Shown: positions 1 through 13,504, numbered from the stretch's first letter. The stretch: DNA of 64,000 nt from Styela clava (GCF_964204865.1 NC_135255.1:11313135-11377134); one strand, 5' to 3'. Notes: generated by a model from the letters alone, not told the origin. Program-made: numbers and translations.

Positions 1-1622
1 AACAGACACTCCATAATTACAACTTTCATGAGGCATCAAATTATTTCAAGCCTCAAAAATGCTTAGTCATGTTGAGGAAAAATAAATTCTCCCAGACATA
101 TTTGACAGTTATTTGTCACAACTTATCTGCATTTTTATTTCCTAAGGAAACAATAATATTATGATTTATGAACACAACAGAAAAAGCCAGACCTTATTGA
201 AAGTTTTATTGATAACGTCTAGAAATATGAACTTATCCTTGAATTCATCTTAGGAAGCATTTATAATCAACATGATTTAAATAATGAGATATCTGTAGAA
301 TGCTGTTTTAAATATTATAAGTTGATTGGATACAAAAGCATGATAAATTGAAAGCAATGATGTTCTTCAAACCTGTGTATATAGTAATAGTGTAAAAATA
401 TACTGATTTATATTTCTTGCATATGCCAAACATTATTGCTATATTTTATAATACATAATGTTCATATATTTCAACAATAGAGATGATACTGAGACCAATT
501 TTTTTAAAAAGATGCAGTTTTGATAAAGCCATTTATCATAATAGTAAATTATGGAACTTGCAGCAGTTTATTACATTTAAAAAACACATGATTAGCTCAA
601 ATAAACTTTAATTTTCTTGCACTTATATCTCAATTTCAAATTTGCCATATATTTTATAGTTTGCTTTAACAGAAGTTTCAACATTATTTTTTCCCAGGAA
701 TTACCTGTAAGGCTTCTTAGCTTAAATCTCCCTAACACAAAAAAATATTTACTTGGACCAGACAATGACTCAACAAGCTATAAATATATGGGAGAATGAC
801 TAAGCAAAATAGAAATTATAGATCTGATCAATTTTTGTAATGTATAATAGTCCTCTATGAAATAATCTAAATAACTAAAATAGGGGAAAATTATGTTTTT
901 TTCAAGAATTTAGTTTAAAAGAAATTGAAAATTAATAATTTCAGAAAACAATTATCGGACTGCAAAAAATCAAGTTAGTCGAAATTACTATTTTTCTACG
1001 ACACATTACCCGTTTTTGCAATAAAACTTGTATTAGAATAAATTTGAAAATTTGTTTTATATCTTGGTTTTGCTCTAAATTGAACTCATTGGTCACTCAT
1101 TCGAAATACCCATTATAAAAATCTACAACTGATTTTGATGCAAATTAATCATCATTTGAAAACTTCAATAGTAATGATTTATCCATTTCCCAGGTTTTTT
1201 AAAAGCAACCACCGAACAGATTTCATGTAGGTCAATATAAACCAGAAATATTTTGTATTTGCTATTAATTTAAATTCCTTTTTCAGTATTTTACACTTTC
1301 AGTCTGAACAGGTCTCCAGGCTGATATATAAAAGACTACTCAATCGTTCAGCAATGCCTACCAAATAACGCAAAGCGGTAAGCATAGGAGCTGAGATCTT
1401 TAACAGTCAGTAGCTTATTTTTCACCAAAATGAAGCACTTATTGCAAACAAAAATGAAAAAAAAAAGTTGAAAATGACATTTCACGGTGAAAGGTGACGC
1501 AGAAAACCAAAGTTGATTATCGAGCAGCGACACCTGTGATAAAGGTTTAATAGAAATACTTATGAATTATGATGACATCATAGTTTTGCTTAACGGTCTG
1601 ACTGCTAAGTAATTTACCATAC

Positions 1623-4600
1623 CTTGGAAACACAGTTAAACTTGCAATTCTTTCGTTTTCATGAAGATGTTCTTCCACTTCTTTCCGCCTGAAAAATGAG
1701 AAAAATGTCAGTTATTTACTTTGTATCATAAAATAAAATATCAAGTTTTCGTAATATCGTCAAATAATAATTTCTCCTGCTATTGATAAATACCTCATAA
1801 AAGTCTGAAAATAAAGTATGTAAACATTTAGTAACCAGGATGTACAAAAAAAACTAAAATCATCGCTATACCAAAAATTAAAATAGTGGAAAAATACAGA
1901 AAAAGATTTGGCATATTAAAATACTATAGGCCTACACTGTATTTTACAAACCATAAGGAGCACTTCAAATACTTTTTTTCAAAAATTGATCATGCGCCTT
2001 ATAAGCCGAAGCTCCTATTGAATGGATAGTGCCTTAATAAGCTTTATTGCATACACTTGATTGAAACCAGTACCGGTATTGCTTTAAATACTGTTGCGTC
2101 TTATAACCCAATGCGTCTCATGCCATCATGTATGAATAAAAAAACAATCTGGGCAATTTATTGACAGTGTGCCTCATGGTTCGTACAATATGGTACGTCA
2201 AGATTTTGCAGGGAAATGGGATTTTTTTATCATTCATACATTAAAAATAAATGAGAATTTTTCGATATCAATATTACATTTATATTATATTTATATTAAT
2301 ATTATATTTATAAACATACCTACATATAAAAGATAAAAAACAAAATTCAAAATTGATTTTGTATCTAGGGATACAGATGATAAGTACGGTAATAGCAAAG
2401 ATTTTTTAAATTTTCTGATTTGCCTTCATGATTAAATCTCAAAACTTTTCTATTATTGTTATAATGAATTCGTTCCTGATGAAAGATGAAATATTGGGTA
2501 TCAGTACCAGCATTCAATCAAGCTTTCCTTTTGAGAATAAAAAAACATTGTTTGTTTTGTATTAGTCATAAGATAATATTTGCTGACTAATGCCCAATAA
2601 GAGAGAGTGTTAAAAGTTCATAATGTATAATAAAATATTCTCCTGTCTGTTTTTAAAATTTAACTGAAGATTAGGGAAGGGATATGGTATGTAAACATAA
2701 GATATTCCTGTTATGTGGAAATTTGAATTAGGCTTGAATGTTTGATTTTAGTGCCAAATAAGGGGTAATGGTGATAAGTTTCAAAAAGTAAACAATGATT
2801 TATCACATTTTGACATTCCTCACAATAAGGATCCCAACACACTCCCTTGTAGTAAATATTAGCCTTGTCCAATAGCAAGGAAAAACCAATAAATGATTAA
2901 CTTGATTAAGCTTTCCCATGGGAAGTGATAACAATATGAACTAATTTATATAACTCTTATATGTAACTAGATGGTTGAATCACTTAAACCAGTTCAATGG
3001 GAACAAGAGAGCGATGCCAACGGTAGGTTATGAACACGACTACATAAACAAAGTAGTATGTGTAGGCAATTTCTCAGAGTATACTACCGCTAATGCAGTA
3101 TTTGCAACTACACGAAAGCGGAATCACCACGAGATGTGCAATTTTTGATTATGTCATGGCATACAAAAACGAAACCATGGACCCCACAGAAATTTTGAAA
3201 TAAATAACAGCAATAGCCTTCTTGCGAAAAATACAATTTTTAACCACTAAAAATATCAAAGAAATTGGTCTGGTACAGTAATTAAAAAAAAGACCTTTTT
3301 TTCATAACACTAAAAAAAAATACCAACAAAAACAATAACATAATATCAAACGATCCATGTCGAAAAATTCCTAGCATATGAATATGTCCATGTCCATACC
3401 ATAACAAATTGAATATTGGAATGTATCCGAAATTGGATAAACCTATTTGATATACCGGTAGTAAATTCTTGATTTTAGGAATAATTTGGAACATTTTCAT
3501 CTGACAAATTGTTATTTTAAGTATGACTTCATTTAGCTTCTGGTACTGCAAAATATAAAATTGAAAAATACTCCATTTATCCCATCTATGTATGTTTGTG
3601 CATAAACATGAAAAAAGAAACAAGATATGTATTTTGTATTACAAAATTTATTTTTTACAGAATTTTCAATTCTTATAATTTCTTTTTTGAACATGAACCA
3701 ATTTAGAACATATTATTCAACATTTTATATTTAAAAACATTAATTACGAATGCAATTCAAATAGTAATTTGATTTTGACTTTCCTTGCAATAACCATAAA
3801 CATATAGAGTGGGTTTTCTTCAGTTGAATGGAAGTAAAATGCAAAGTTTAGGGCAATTAATAAATATAATCAAGTCGCCTGCACAGTTTTCTTGAAAGAA
3901 CTATTTATTTCAAATGTAGGCTATGCTTTTTCAGACAAAACACATCATATTGTTATTACATCATGATCGTTTAATATTAAATTATTTAAATTGAATGAGA
4001 AATTTTGAAATTCTATTCCATATTGTAGAAACTCAATCAATTATGCTAAAAAAAAAAAATTTGGGGATAAATATATTCCACTTTGACGAACATGAACTGA
4101 AAAAATTAACAACATACACAACAAGTAGCCTATTGAAGATCCTAAAGATAACAAAAATCATGGCATATATACAATTATAGGACTAAATAGAATTATCGGA
4201 AAAGAAAAGACATGACTCGTTCATATGGTCATAAAACAATTTTACAATTATCTATATCACTTAATTAAGTATTGCATCACCTTATTAAATTTATTTACAA
4301 CCGCAATCATGACTACAATGAAACTGCATCATGTCCTGAAGGCATGAAATAATAAATAAAACAAACTACAAATCCGATTACTGACCATAAAAACACATGT
4401 AACTTCAATCCAACTATGGGCCAAACACGAATCATGAAATTTATGCAGTTTATTTATACCCCATGACTGATTTAGTCTGATCCATCCAAAACTGAAACAA
4501 TCAGTTTAATACATTAATAAATTCAAATGATATAATAAAAAAAAATTATTGATTTTATTGAATATGTTGATAAGCAAAAGTATTTTTAAGAATGGTTGTC

Positions 4601-7600
4601 CTTTATTTTGCTTCGTAAAAGACTCTATTCGTTATACAGAAAGAGATATAGAAAAATTCGTTTGGCTTTGACATGTCCAATTCAATTTAATACACTCTGC
4701 CTAAATTTTTTGAAGGTAGACAGATAGTAACAAAGTAAAATCAAGTTTTTGCTTAACAAAAACCAAAAAAAGCTATGCATTACACCAGTGGTTCCCAAAC
4801 TATTTAGAGTTGGGACTCATTTTATTACCACAGCTTATGGCATCCATGTAACTTTTTATGACATAACACAGAACACAGCAATGGCTAATCATCGCAAAAC
4901 TACTGTTTCCTCGAAAATAAGACCTGGCCTGAAAATAAGACCTAATTTGAATTTTAAAAATAATTTCAATTAAACCCTACCATTAAAATAAATTTAAAAT
5001 GTGTGGGAGAGGAAAGGTTCATTGGCTTAGGGTAAGGTGAAGGCCACACCACTATTCAAAATTGTGTGATGTCACAATCACAATTATGATATTTGTCACT
5101 TGATTTTTGTATAGGAAATACAAATAAAAACAATGGTTTATATGATGTTTATATAATGTTCATTAAAAAATCTAGTGATTTTCTACAATGTAATTTTATT
5201 TTTGATAAATGAACGCAAAAGACCTCTTCCTAAAAAACCATGGTGTTATATTTTAAAAGAAAATTGATCTAAATCCTGTCTAAATTTCGGGGAAACACGG
5301 TAAGAAGTGCTGTACAGTGTACAAAACTGCTATGCATAAAAAAGCCACATGGTCATTCTTTGTGTAGCAAATTTTTGTTCCCTTGAGAAGATTGTAAAAA
5401 GGAAACTTTCACAGATTAGAATTTAAATTCAATTTTTCTGATGATTTATGTATTCGAGTCGCCACCGATCCTAATAACCAGTATAATTAATCGAAGCTTT
5501 CTACATCTTTTCACGACCCACCAGAGAGTTGCGACCCATAGTTTGGGAACCGCTGCATTAGATTGCTTAGTCTCGAATGACAACAGTTTTAATGGATGAA
5601 TCCAGCATACTCAATTTAATAATGGAGCTGAAATTTACAAATAAAAATAAATACTTTAATACAAATATCTTAGTACCGTAAGGCCATATTTGCTTCAACC
5701 ATATTGAAATGTGCCATCAATCCACCATATGGTTTTCCTGGTGTTCCTTCAATCATATACCGAGCATATTCTTTTCTCCATAAGCTGTCACAACTGGAAA
5801 ATAAATTTTAATCGTATTTGTGCCTTGGTAGATAGTGGCCCTATTATTTGATTTCACTTATAAAATGCATATACAATGATAGCACTCTATATTTAAACTT
5901 AACTATGATGGCATTGCAAGTTTTCTTCTACCATGGCTCGGTGGTGTGGCGCATCATGCTATGCGCTAGGATACGGTCGTCACCACCCCTGATTACCCTA
6001 CGTAGGTTCACAGGGTTGAATCCAATGTGAGGATAGTTATGTGCGAGAAGATTGCTGGAGTCCTCGTTGCGGTTACAGCTTCCTCCACCATCAAGTCCAT
6101 GCTTCCAAAAACAAACAACTAGCTAACTAACCCCAAACCTGACATGGACTGGTAACTGGACTAGAGGCTTTGGTTTGCCATATGATTAAGTTGTCTTATC
6201 GCCTTTCCTCTCCCCCTCGGAGAAATGCATACATCCTATTCAGTCCTTTAAATTGAGGACACAGTGCCAAACTGGGAAGATTCTAGCCCTTCCAAATTTT
6301 AAGCAATTTTCACGTATCATTGGCTCCATTTGCAGAGCCTTGTTTAGAGTGAAACGCGTATGAATATGTCATATAAAAGTATAGTGAAGAATCATATTAC
6401 ATATTACACCAATAATTTAGGCAAAATTTTATGCTGATATTTTTAAAAAAAACTTTTTAAATATTTTTAAACCAACAAGAACATTCTGCTTTCTCACATT
6501 TTCTAGACAGATAAAATCTTGGATCATAGCCTGGAGGAATGGAAAGTTTTGTAAACAGGTTGATCATAATTATGAAAAATCATGAATTTAGTACAGTGGT
6601 ACATATGGCACCACTTTGTTTCAAATTCTTGTGTTTTTAAAGATGTGTCCTTATTTTTCGGGCTACATTCTTGTTTATTTAAATTAATGAGATAAACTCA
6701 ACATGGGTATATATAAATATATTTCACTGAGTAACACCTAAAACCAATCAGCACATATACTTGCAAAATAAAAAGATAAATACAATTAATTTATTAACCA
6801 AATTTTTAAAAATGGCACAGATCACAAATTATTTTCAATATGAATATTCATTAAATACCTATCAGGATCATTTTCTTCTTTTTCCATCAATTTTTCACAA
6901 ATTTTTTCCCCCCTCAATACAAGTTGTACTTTTCTGTTTTCATGATCAAAATGTAACAGAGAATATTCAACCTGTATATAAAATTTGATGGAATCAAACA
7001 AAATCGACAAACTTCGCATTATAGAAAAATAGAATACACTTTGTAAAGATAAGTCATAATTCTGGGGTGAACCCCACATGCCATACATCCCGAAATCTCC
7101 GACCTAAAATTTACCAAAATAAAATGGATGCATTCGAATGTCAAAATAATAATTGATATTGAATTCATATTCCAGGCATCTGACAGTCAAGCATGTCAAT
7201 TTTTGAACACCATGAGAGGCTATAAATTATCTTAACTGATAAATTTAATTTGAAAATTTATAGCAAATGCAGAAATGTTGTTACAGTTATCCATTGCCTA
7301 TAACAGTATTACTGCAGTACTGTATAAGCCTCCTTGTTTATTGCAAAGCTAAATGCACAGACATGCTTAATTTAATAAATTACTTATAGCAATGAAAGCG
7401 AATTTCAGAATTTGTAATTTCCGAAAATATTAGTTCTGTAGTTGACTTTTTTTTATTTCATGATGCTTTAGTGCTTTGATATACATAATCAAAAACAATT
7501 ATTTACCTCATCTCCCCATTTTAATATATCACCATGTCTATTCTTCAATTTTTCATAGATATTTAAAAATTGTGTGATTCCATGCTCACGAACATGACTT

Positions 7601-7659
7601 GCATATTTTTTGGTTTCTTCCCATGACAACGGCTCACCATCAAAATTCAGCAAACCCAT
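1623..7659 (-). CDS. GCLC: Glutamate-cysteine ligase catalytic subunit, 5' half (exons 1-4, partial)
   Basis: GCLC joins glutamate to cysteine with ATP, the first and rate-limiting step of glutathione synthesis, in the cytosol. Four exons read on the minus strand: 7507-7659, 6859-6971, 5677-5793 and 1623-1688 (149 codons plus 2 bases). All have AG/GT borders and the phases agree. Exon 1 gives [20 protein letters not shown] and then KWGDE; exon 2 starts [19 protein letters not shown]; exon 3 has [20 protein letters not shown] and VEANM; exon 4 has [20 protein letters not shown]. These follow the known N-terminus of animal GCLC in order, with few gaps. The ATG at 7659 is chosen because the family starts MGLL. 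The remaining two-thirds (catalytic core) must lie left of position 1; I found no further exon in 1-1620. Introns 2 and 3 carry a SINE and hAT/MITE insertions. Identification is firm; exon borders are read by eye. Confidence 0.93.
1945..2110. repeat. Probable MITE fragment with 'GCGCCTTATAAGCC'-type repeats
   Basis: Within GCLC intron 3. The stretch holds variants of one phrase (CATAAGGAGCAC, GCGCCTTATAAGCCG, GTGCCTTAATAAGC, GCGTCTTATAACCC), in both direct and inverted form. This resembles a widespread class of short non-autonomous DNA transposons. Ends and target duplication are not clear. Confidence 0.35.
3000..3400. repeat. Dispersed repeat family R1, copy 1
   Basis: Non-coding repeat beginning near GAGCGATGCCAACGG, with a middle part around AATAGCCTTCTTGCG and ATACAATTTTTAACCAC, and a tail rich in ACAAAAACAATAACA. 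The same order of phrases recurs near 13505-13870, 14950-15060, 37255-37500 and, inverted, 63180-63340. No coding capacity is seen. Confidence 0.55.
4786..5555. mobile_element. Non-autonomous hAT element in GCLC intron 3
   Basis: Starts CAGTGGTTCCCAAACTA and ends TAGTTTGGGAACCGCTG, imperfect terminal inverted repeats of hAT type. The flanks CATTACAC and CATTAGAT look like a decayed 8-bp target duplication. The inner ends also match each other (GTTGGGACTC at the left, GAGAGTTGCGACCC at the right). No transposase ORF is seen. A second element (4901-5302) lies inside it. Confidence 0.75.
4901..5302. mobile_element. MITE nested in the 4786-5555 hAT element
   Basis: Left end TACTGTTTCCTCGAAAATAA, right end CGGGGAAACACGGTA, inverted to each other with a TA at each border. 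It is the same family as 28805-29179. Non-coding. Confidence 0.6.
5938..6245 (+). repeat. tRNA-derived SINE, copy 1 (GCLC intron 2)
   Basis: The head contains a B-box-like GGTTGAATCC about 80 bases in, followed by a conserved body (GGATAGTTATGTGCGAGAAG, CTTCCTCCACCATCAAGTCC) and a tail ending in GAGAAATGCATACATCCTAT. The same order occurs at 8045-8275 (inverted), 26843-27165 and 49190-49500 (inverted). The tRNA-like head cannot fold as a normal tRNA, so this is a SINE and not a tRNA gene. Confidence 0.75.
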
Positions 7660-7805
7660 TATGCAACGCAAAAGATTGCCTTATTAAGGCACGTAGGCTA
7701 ACGGTATGGTGCACGATAAGTAACTGACTAAACCGGTAACAACTCCAAAATTTTTATAGCAGAATAAAAACGAAACAGAACCACCGGTAACAACTTCTCG
7801 AAGGT

Positions 7806-7845
7806 TGATTCAGCAACTTCGCAAAGAACGCAGCAGTGACTATGC
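7806..7845. promoter_or_regulatory. Two antioxidant-response-element-like sites upstream of GCLC
   Basis: TGATTCAGCA at 7806-7815 and GTGACTATGC at 7836-7845 both fit the TGAYnnnGC core bound by NRF2/small-Maf (CNC-bZIP) dimers. They lie about 150-190 bp upstream of the GCLC start codon. GCLC is a classic ARE-controlled gene in vertebrates. The motif is short, so chance matches in a few hundred bases are possible; function is inferred. Confidence 0.35.
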
Positions 7846-8044
7846 CTATTTGCTAATAGCCAGTTGACACACCTCCAAAACAATAATAGACACACCCTAA
7901 TATTCTGTTTTCTTACTATGTAGCGCCATATAGCGACTTATGATAGGCATACCAATCTATAAGATAAGGATAAGTCAAGTCAATTATTTTTTTTCAACCA
8001 GTAAAAAACAAAAAAACATGCAAAAATATAAAGGGATCGGGTAT

Positions 8045-8275
8045 GGGATTAGTTAGGTATTTGTTTTTCCGAAGCATGGACTTGATGGTAGAGGAAGCCG
8101 TAACCGACCAGCGGTTAGGCTACGTGAACCACCCAACGGCGGCGAGGAGCCCAGCAATTCTCTCGCACATAACCACCCTGCATGGGATTCGAAGCTGCGA
8201 ACCCAAGCCGAGTAATTAGAGGTGCGGTAGCGAGCGTGTTCCTAACGCTTAGCACGATGAGACTATCATGGCTTG
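8045..8275 (-). repeat. tRNA-derived SINE, copy 2 (3'-truncated)
   Basis: On the minus strand it reads GCTAAGCGTTAGGAACACGC, then GGGTTCGCAGCTTCGAATCC (B box) and GTGGTTATGTGCGAGAG, and ends near TCCATGCTTCGGAAAAAC. It lacks the tail with GGATAAATATG seen in copies 3 and 4. Confidence 0.75.
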
Positions 8276-9721
8276 ATTCTGGACTGGACTGTTTTCATAA
8301 ATGGCCCCGCACCAGATTTCCATTTTTAAATGATGATCATTTTGTTTATATATATTTGAAGCAGTTGAAATTGGGGGAATTTTCAAATTTTATACAAATA
8401 ATACAATATAATTTGGTTATACTGAAATCTAAAAATAGTCATAAGTCATAAAATGTAGATTTAATCCATTGAGGTGTATGATTGCATCCAGTGAATACGC
8501 GTCGTTTTCCCAAGCGTCGACTTCCTTCTTCACTTCCTTAACATCAGCTAATCAGCACTTGACAAGGTTCCCTGAAACACTTATTTTTTATTCTCATTAT
8601 GTTCAAAGGAAACGGTCACAAAGCATGTATAGTTTAAAAATTTGTTTTCACCACTGTTGCATTTGATTAGATCATAATTGATCATGAGCTCGATTGATCA
8701 ACAAATTTACTAAACACTCGCAAATATAAATTATCAAAAATATAAATTCTTAGCTATTTCCGGCACGTTAGATGATGAGACACATCGCCCTTTTATAAAA
8801 AAAATACTCGGTTACGGTGATATCATGACATTGAGTGTTCGTGCTTTTTATTTTTCGCTTTTAAATATTAGTGGTCAATTTTCTACCATCAAAAATCTGC
8901 TTTGTACGGAGAGAAGGTAAGTGAATGCCTCATCAAATATATATATATATGCATATATAGGCTATATGCTTCCCGAAAATATAACAGACAGACAGAAGTG
9001 GCGATGCTTTTGTATATACGGCTATCCGGACGGCATTGGTGTTTGGGATTTTCCAACCTTTTTACGACTGGGAGTTTTAGGTAAAATATATGCTGATCTA
9101 AACAGAAGCAAGTGAGTGAAAGAGAGAGAGTGCAAAAGAAGGGGGTTAGAAATATTGTAACGCTTCGTACAAACATACATTCCGGATGGCATAATTTATT
9201 AGAAAATCTTTTGAGATTTTGTCTGGTTACGAAATATTTTTGGACGCGCATTATGTGTTGAATTTTACTGGTTATCGCTTTGGTGTTCGCTGCCATCTGG
9301 CTTTTTCTAACAGTATTGATTTAAGTTGTTAATTACTGACGGCAATTATTCTGTATCCTTTAAGTAGCTCAAGAATTTGAGATTCCCGTAAAAACAAACT
9401 AAAATAAACCTTGGACTTCACCGTTATAAAAAATACGTTCATTTCTATTGGCTGTTGCTACATCGTGCCCATGTGGCCTCGATTGAATAAGATATCCCTT
9501 GACTCGGACTTGTAAAATTCGCACCAAGCATATCGCACTTCGGGAACCGCTGTGCTAGAGAATTAAAATAATAAATGTTATACGCACATATATATATATA
9601 TATATATATACACGTATGTTTCATTATGATATGATATAGGCCATGCTGCTTTATTATACAGTATATGCGAGATTGATCAAGATTTATTACCGAATACTTT
9701 TGTATTGGGAAATAAGGTGTT
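8276..9721. other. Intergenic stretch between GCLC and the fibrinogen-domain gene
   Basis: No supported gene. It holds AT dinucleotide runs at about 8937-8960 and 9588-9612 and a hAT-like terminal sequence (GGGAACCGCTGTG, ending about 9553) without a partner. Confidence 0.5.
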
Positions 9722-12700
9722 ATGGACAGCGCTTTTAATCCTACTCAATACGATGATACGCACGCAGATGGACTTCTACAAAATGGTGTGATGAAACAGC
9801 CGAGACGTATGACAATCGTTTCTGTAAGACGAAGTAAGTCGTAGAAGGTTTACCTTAGAAATATAAACAATTTTTTTTGTTATTATTGGTCATGGAGTCG
9901 ATCTATGGAATCTAGTGCTAAATTGTCGTCTTGTCATTGGGAGTGTCGTCGTTGATGGTGGTGAAAAACGCCTTTCTCCTCATCTACTCGATAACTTGAA
10001 AGAAATTGCTGGAATGATATTGATTTCATTTTTTATCAATTTTTCCTTAGTCCTTAGGGGCCCCGTCGATTTTTTAGGGTATTATTGTAATTGTATTGTA
10101 AATTTTGTAATAATTGAAATCTCTTGCTGTCTGTCATTATTAATTAATTCTCATTATCCAAGTAACAGTAATAATAATATGTCTAATATCAATATCAATT
10201 CATTAACGGTATCCAATTCTATTCGATCGATGCTGCATTTATCCTCAAACCAAACCTTTTCAAATTATAATGATTGAATTGTTATTGACAATCGTTTCAA
10301 GTCAATTCAGTAAACGATGTTTATTAAACAGAGAAAAGAACAACAAAAGATACGAGCTTCAAAGTATTGCTATCAATAACAATCATACTTTTCCTCTTTC
10401 TGATCGGATTGGTAATCATCACTATTTTTTTGAAAAAGGTTGGTATTATGGAAATGCAGCTTAGAGCTAACACAGCTCCATATTGTTATTACTTCACCTG
10501 CATTAAATATGCAGACCTTCAGATCGAAGTTGGATGTCTCGAAACTTTTATAGCAACTTTGTATAATATAATATATACATATAAAAACGACGTACGATAA
10601 ATATTCCAATTTTATAAATTTCTCACCAAATATTAGATTAAAACCAATTATCAAAGCAATTAATTGCTTTTTTATCATAGGTATAAAACCATAAATGGCC
10701 ATCCATATGAAATATTTAAGCTCATATCAAAGTCATTTTTCAAAATTTCCTAAAAAAAATCAAAATAGGAGACTAATTTTGAAAATACGTGTAGATATAT
10801 ATTAAAATGGCAATAGGTTATTTGGCGGAATCATAAGTGGATTAATTTATTTATTTTTATTTCGAAATGTACTGTAAATATACTTACTTCGTAAATATAC
10901 TACTTACTTTGATATCTCTCCAGAATAGTGACGGTGATTCAGGTAATGATCCCATCGGACGAGAAGCTTTTATATCTCAATTACCCGATTCGGACCACGT
11001 TTGTGTGAAAACATGTGCGCAAGTAAGCGAAGGTAAAATTCCTGACACTCCCGTTGGAATGGCGAGTAGTGGCGCAATGACTAACTTATCTCTCGGCTAT
11101 GATGAAGATAAAGCAAATATTGAAGTATACTGCGACTGCAGTACAGATGAATCGTGGATGGTGAGTCGGGTCATTCAGCAACTGAACAATCTTGATTGCG
11201 TCGAACAAATTGTATTTTTTTTAATCTGGCAATTTAGTTGTTTATCTGATGATGACGTATACACAATATTCCATTTTCACCGATAAACACTACTAAAACT
11301 TGTTTTTGATCAAATTCAATTATTGTTAGCCACAAAGTGTACATATATACGGATTATTGCTAAATTGTTTAATGTTGTTGTTGCATTAGTCTTCTTGGTG
11401 TGCCCTCAGGTTATGGTTGTCGTTTTTATAAAAAATGCTCCTTTCTTCGCAATATCTGAACTATTTGATTTGAAATTTCCAGTACTCGAAGATGACAGCA
11501 GTCACCAAAGCGATATTTACTTTTATTTTCTAAAGAAAATTTTCTCAGGCCTACAGGAGCCAATATTTCACTTAATTTTGACATTTGACCTTTACGTCTT
11601 TATATTTGAACTTTGACCTCTTATTTTCATAAGGTGATAATCTACATGGTCTACCTTGACTCCAATTACAAGAAATAATTTTCTGGTCAGAAAGATTATT
11701 CTACACAGTGTTTAACAGTACTCAAGGAGTGTACTGTATTTTATATTTACAAGACGCGAAAGGATTTATATAGAGCATTTCTAGAACTGCTCTTTATTAC
11801 AGGTGTTTCAGAGACGAATGAACGGCTCGGAAAACTTTTATCGAAATTGGACAGATTACAAAAATGGATTTGGGGAAATTGATGGAGAATTTTGGCTTGG
11901 TAAGTTTTCAAATACAAAATAAATGGTTTTGCGTTTTGATTACTCAAAGAATACGATACGTATGTCGGTATTGGCTGGCACTTGAATCGGGTCACATCGG
12001 GAGCAAGGAATCCGGCCCAATTCAGCTGGCAAGAGACTACGACCACTTCGCTAATCACAAGCTTGATGTCAGGTCACTGGAATTGAAGTTTCGCATGTTT
12101 CTAGTGATATTGGAGACGGAGCAGGGTTGTCCTTTCAAATTACCATGACTCTAAATCGGTATTCTGAATACTTTTAGTGGTTATAATCGAAGTAAAAAAA
12201 ACAACAAATTCTGGAAAAGGATCAAGTCGAATAAACCTTTTCAATAGACAATCAAAGAAAGGGTATATATGCCAAATCTTCAGTCATTAAAATATAAATT
12301 TCTCGGAATAGAGTCCGAATCAAAATTTTCTTGAATCTAGAGCCGTAGTCGGACTTGGAATTCATGTCAACCCGGGACGGGGAGTCGGAGCCGTTTTGGT
12401 CGACATTCCGGTAATCATACTAGTCATCCAGGTTACACCTGTTTATACCACGTAATCTTTGAATATGTTAAAATGAGTCAGCTTATAAGCTGATGTAATG
12501 CGCATATGTAATCATTTGCTTTAATTTTGATTGAACCCTCATTATTTTCAAAGGATTGGAAGTGCTCAACAACTTAACGTCCAAAGGCGGTTACAAACTT
12601 CGAATTGATTTGGGAACAAAAAACGAATCTGTATATGCTGAATACGAGTAATTTACGTTTTATCTACACATGTTGATTTACTTATTGTATATATATTCAA

Positions 12701-13252
12701 CTTACAGTAGGGGAATTATTGACGCTTTGCGAAAAGCGTTTGAGGGACAGATTCTGAGCGTCTCGTTCAATACAAATTCAACCACAGCCTATTTAGCCTA
12801 CGTTTTGAGCATACATGCTATGTGTACTGCTAAATGGATACTATCATTTTTAAGTTTCACGTACAACTTCTGTTCAACATTAAGGACAACTTCAAAAGTT
12901 TTGTTACATAATTTCACATAACAATATTTTTTTCAGCTTATTTCTAGTGGGCAACGAATCAACTATGTATTCTTTGAGTGTGGAAGGTTATCGTGGCAAC
13001 GCGGGTGACTCCTTTTCTTATCATAATGGCGCACCTTTCTCAACTGCATATCCTGAGCTGGATATACCCAATCACGCGTGCGCAAGATACTTCAGAGGAG
13101 GCTGGTGGTATTATGACTGTTATCATGCTCATTTAAATGGACCATGGTTTCCCGATGGCGCTGTTGTTTCGAATGATGGTATAATTTGGGAAACTTGGAT
13201 GGGCTGGGATTATTCTTTGATACGAGCTGAAATGAAGCTAAAAAACAGATAA
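9722..13252 (+). CDS. Type II transmembrane protein with C-terminal fibrinogen-related domain
   Basis: Six exons with matching phases: 9722-9833, 10332-10438, 10924-11160, 11803-11899, 12554-12647, 12937-13252; 963 bases, 320 residues plus TAA. Residues 1-45 are a basic cytoplasmic tail starting [12 protein letters not shown]. Residues about 48-71 are one hydrophobic span ([20 protein letters not shown]) with no cleavable signal, so type II topology is inferred. Then comes a short stalk and a fibrinogen-related domain from about residue 100: [42 protein letters not shown], the Cys-flanked GGWWYYDC, then LNG. The last Cys pair is kept; the acidic calcium loop usual after FST is not recognisable. 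There are several N-glycosylation sequons (NGSE, NWTD, NLTS, NESV, NEST). It resembles FIBCD1-like membrane lectins in layout; ligand unknown. The exon 2 donor (AAG/GTTGGT) is the weakest border. Confidence 0.88.
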
Positions 13253-13504
13253 ATATACTGTAATCGACGAAAATACTTTAAATACAGAAACATTTTCAAG
13301 TTGAGTATTAAGTATATTCTTCTGATCCGAATTCTCAGTTATTATTTAATCTTTAAAAATGGGATTAATTATATGTAGCAAGGATTCACATTTTATCTGC
13401 ATATTCGCAACATGTAATGTTTACAAAAGAAAATAAGACGAGTATATATGAAAAAATAAATCTACGTGTCATAAAATATTTATCCCTGACTTAAATTCTT
13501 TTGT

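Noticed and set aside
1..1620. Further GCLC exons left of exon 4
   Set aside because: No minus-strand frame in this stretch matches the next conserved GCLC segment; the following exon must lie outside the window.
8889..9296. 135-codon minus-strand ORF
   Set aside because: Overlaps AT microsatellite sequence, uses no recognisable motif, and is contradicted by equally open frames on the other strand.
9588..9612. AT dinucleotide run as a regulatory element
   Set aside because: Simple microsatellite; nothing supports function.
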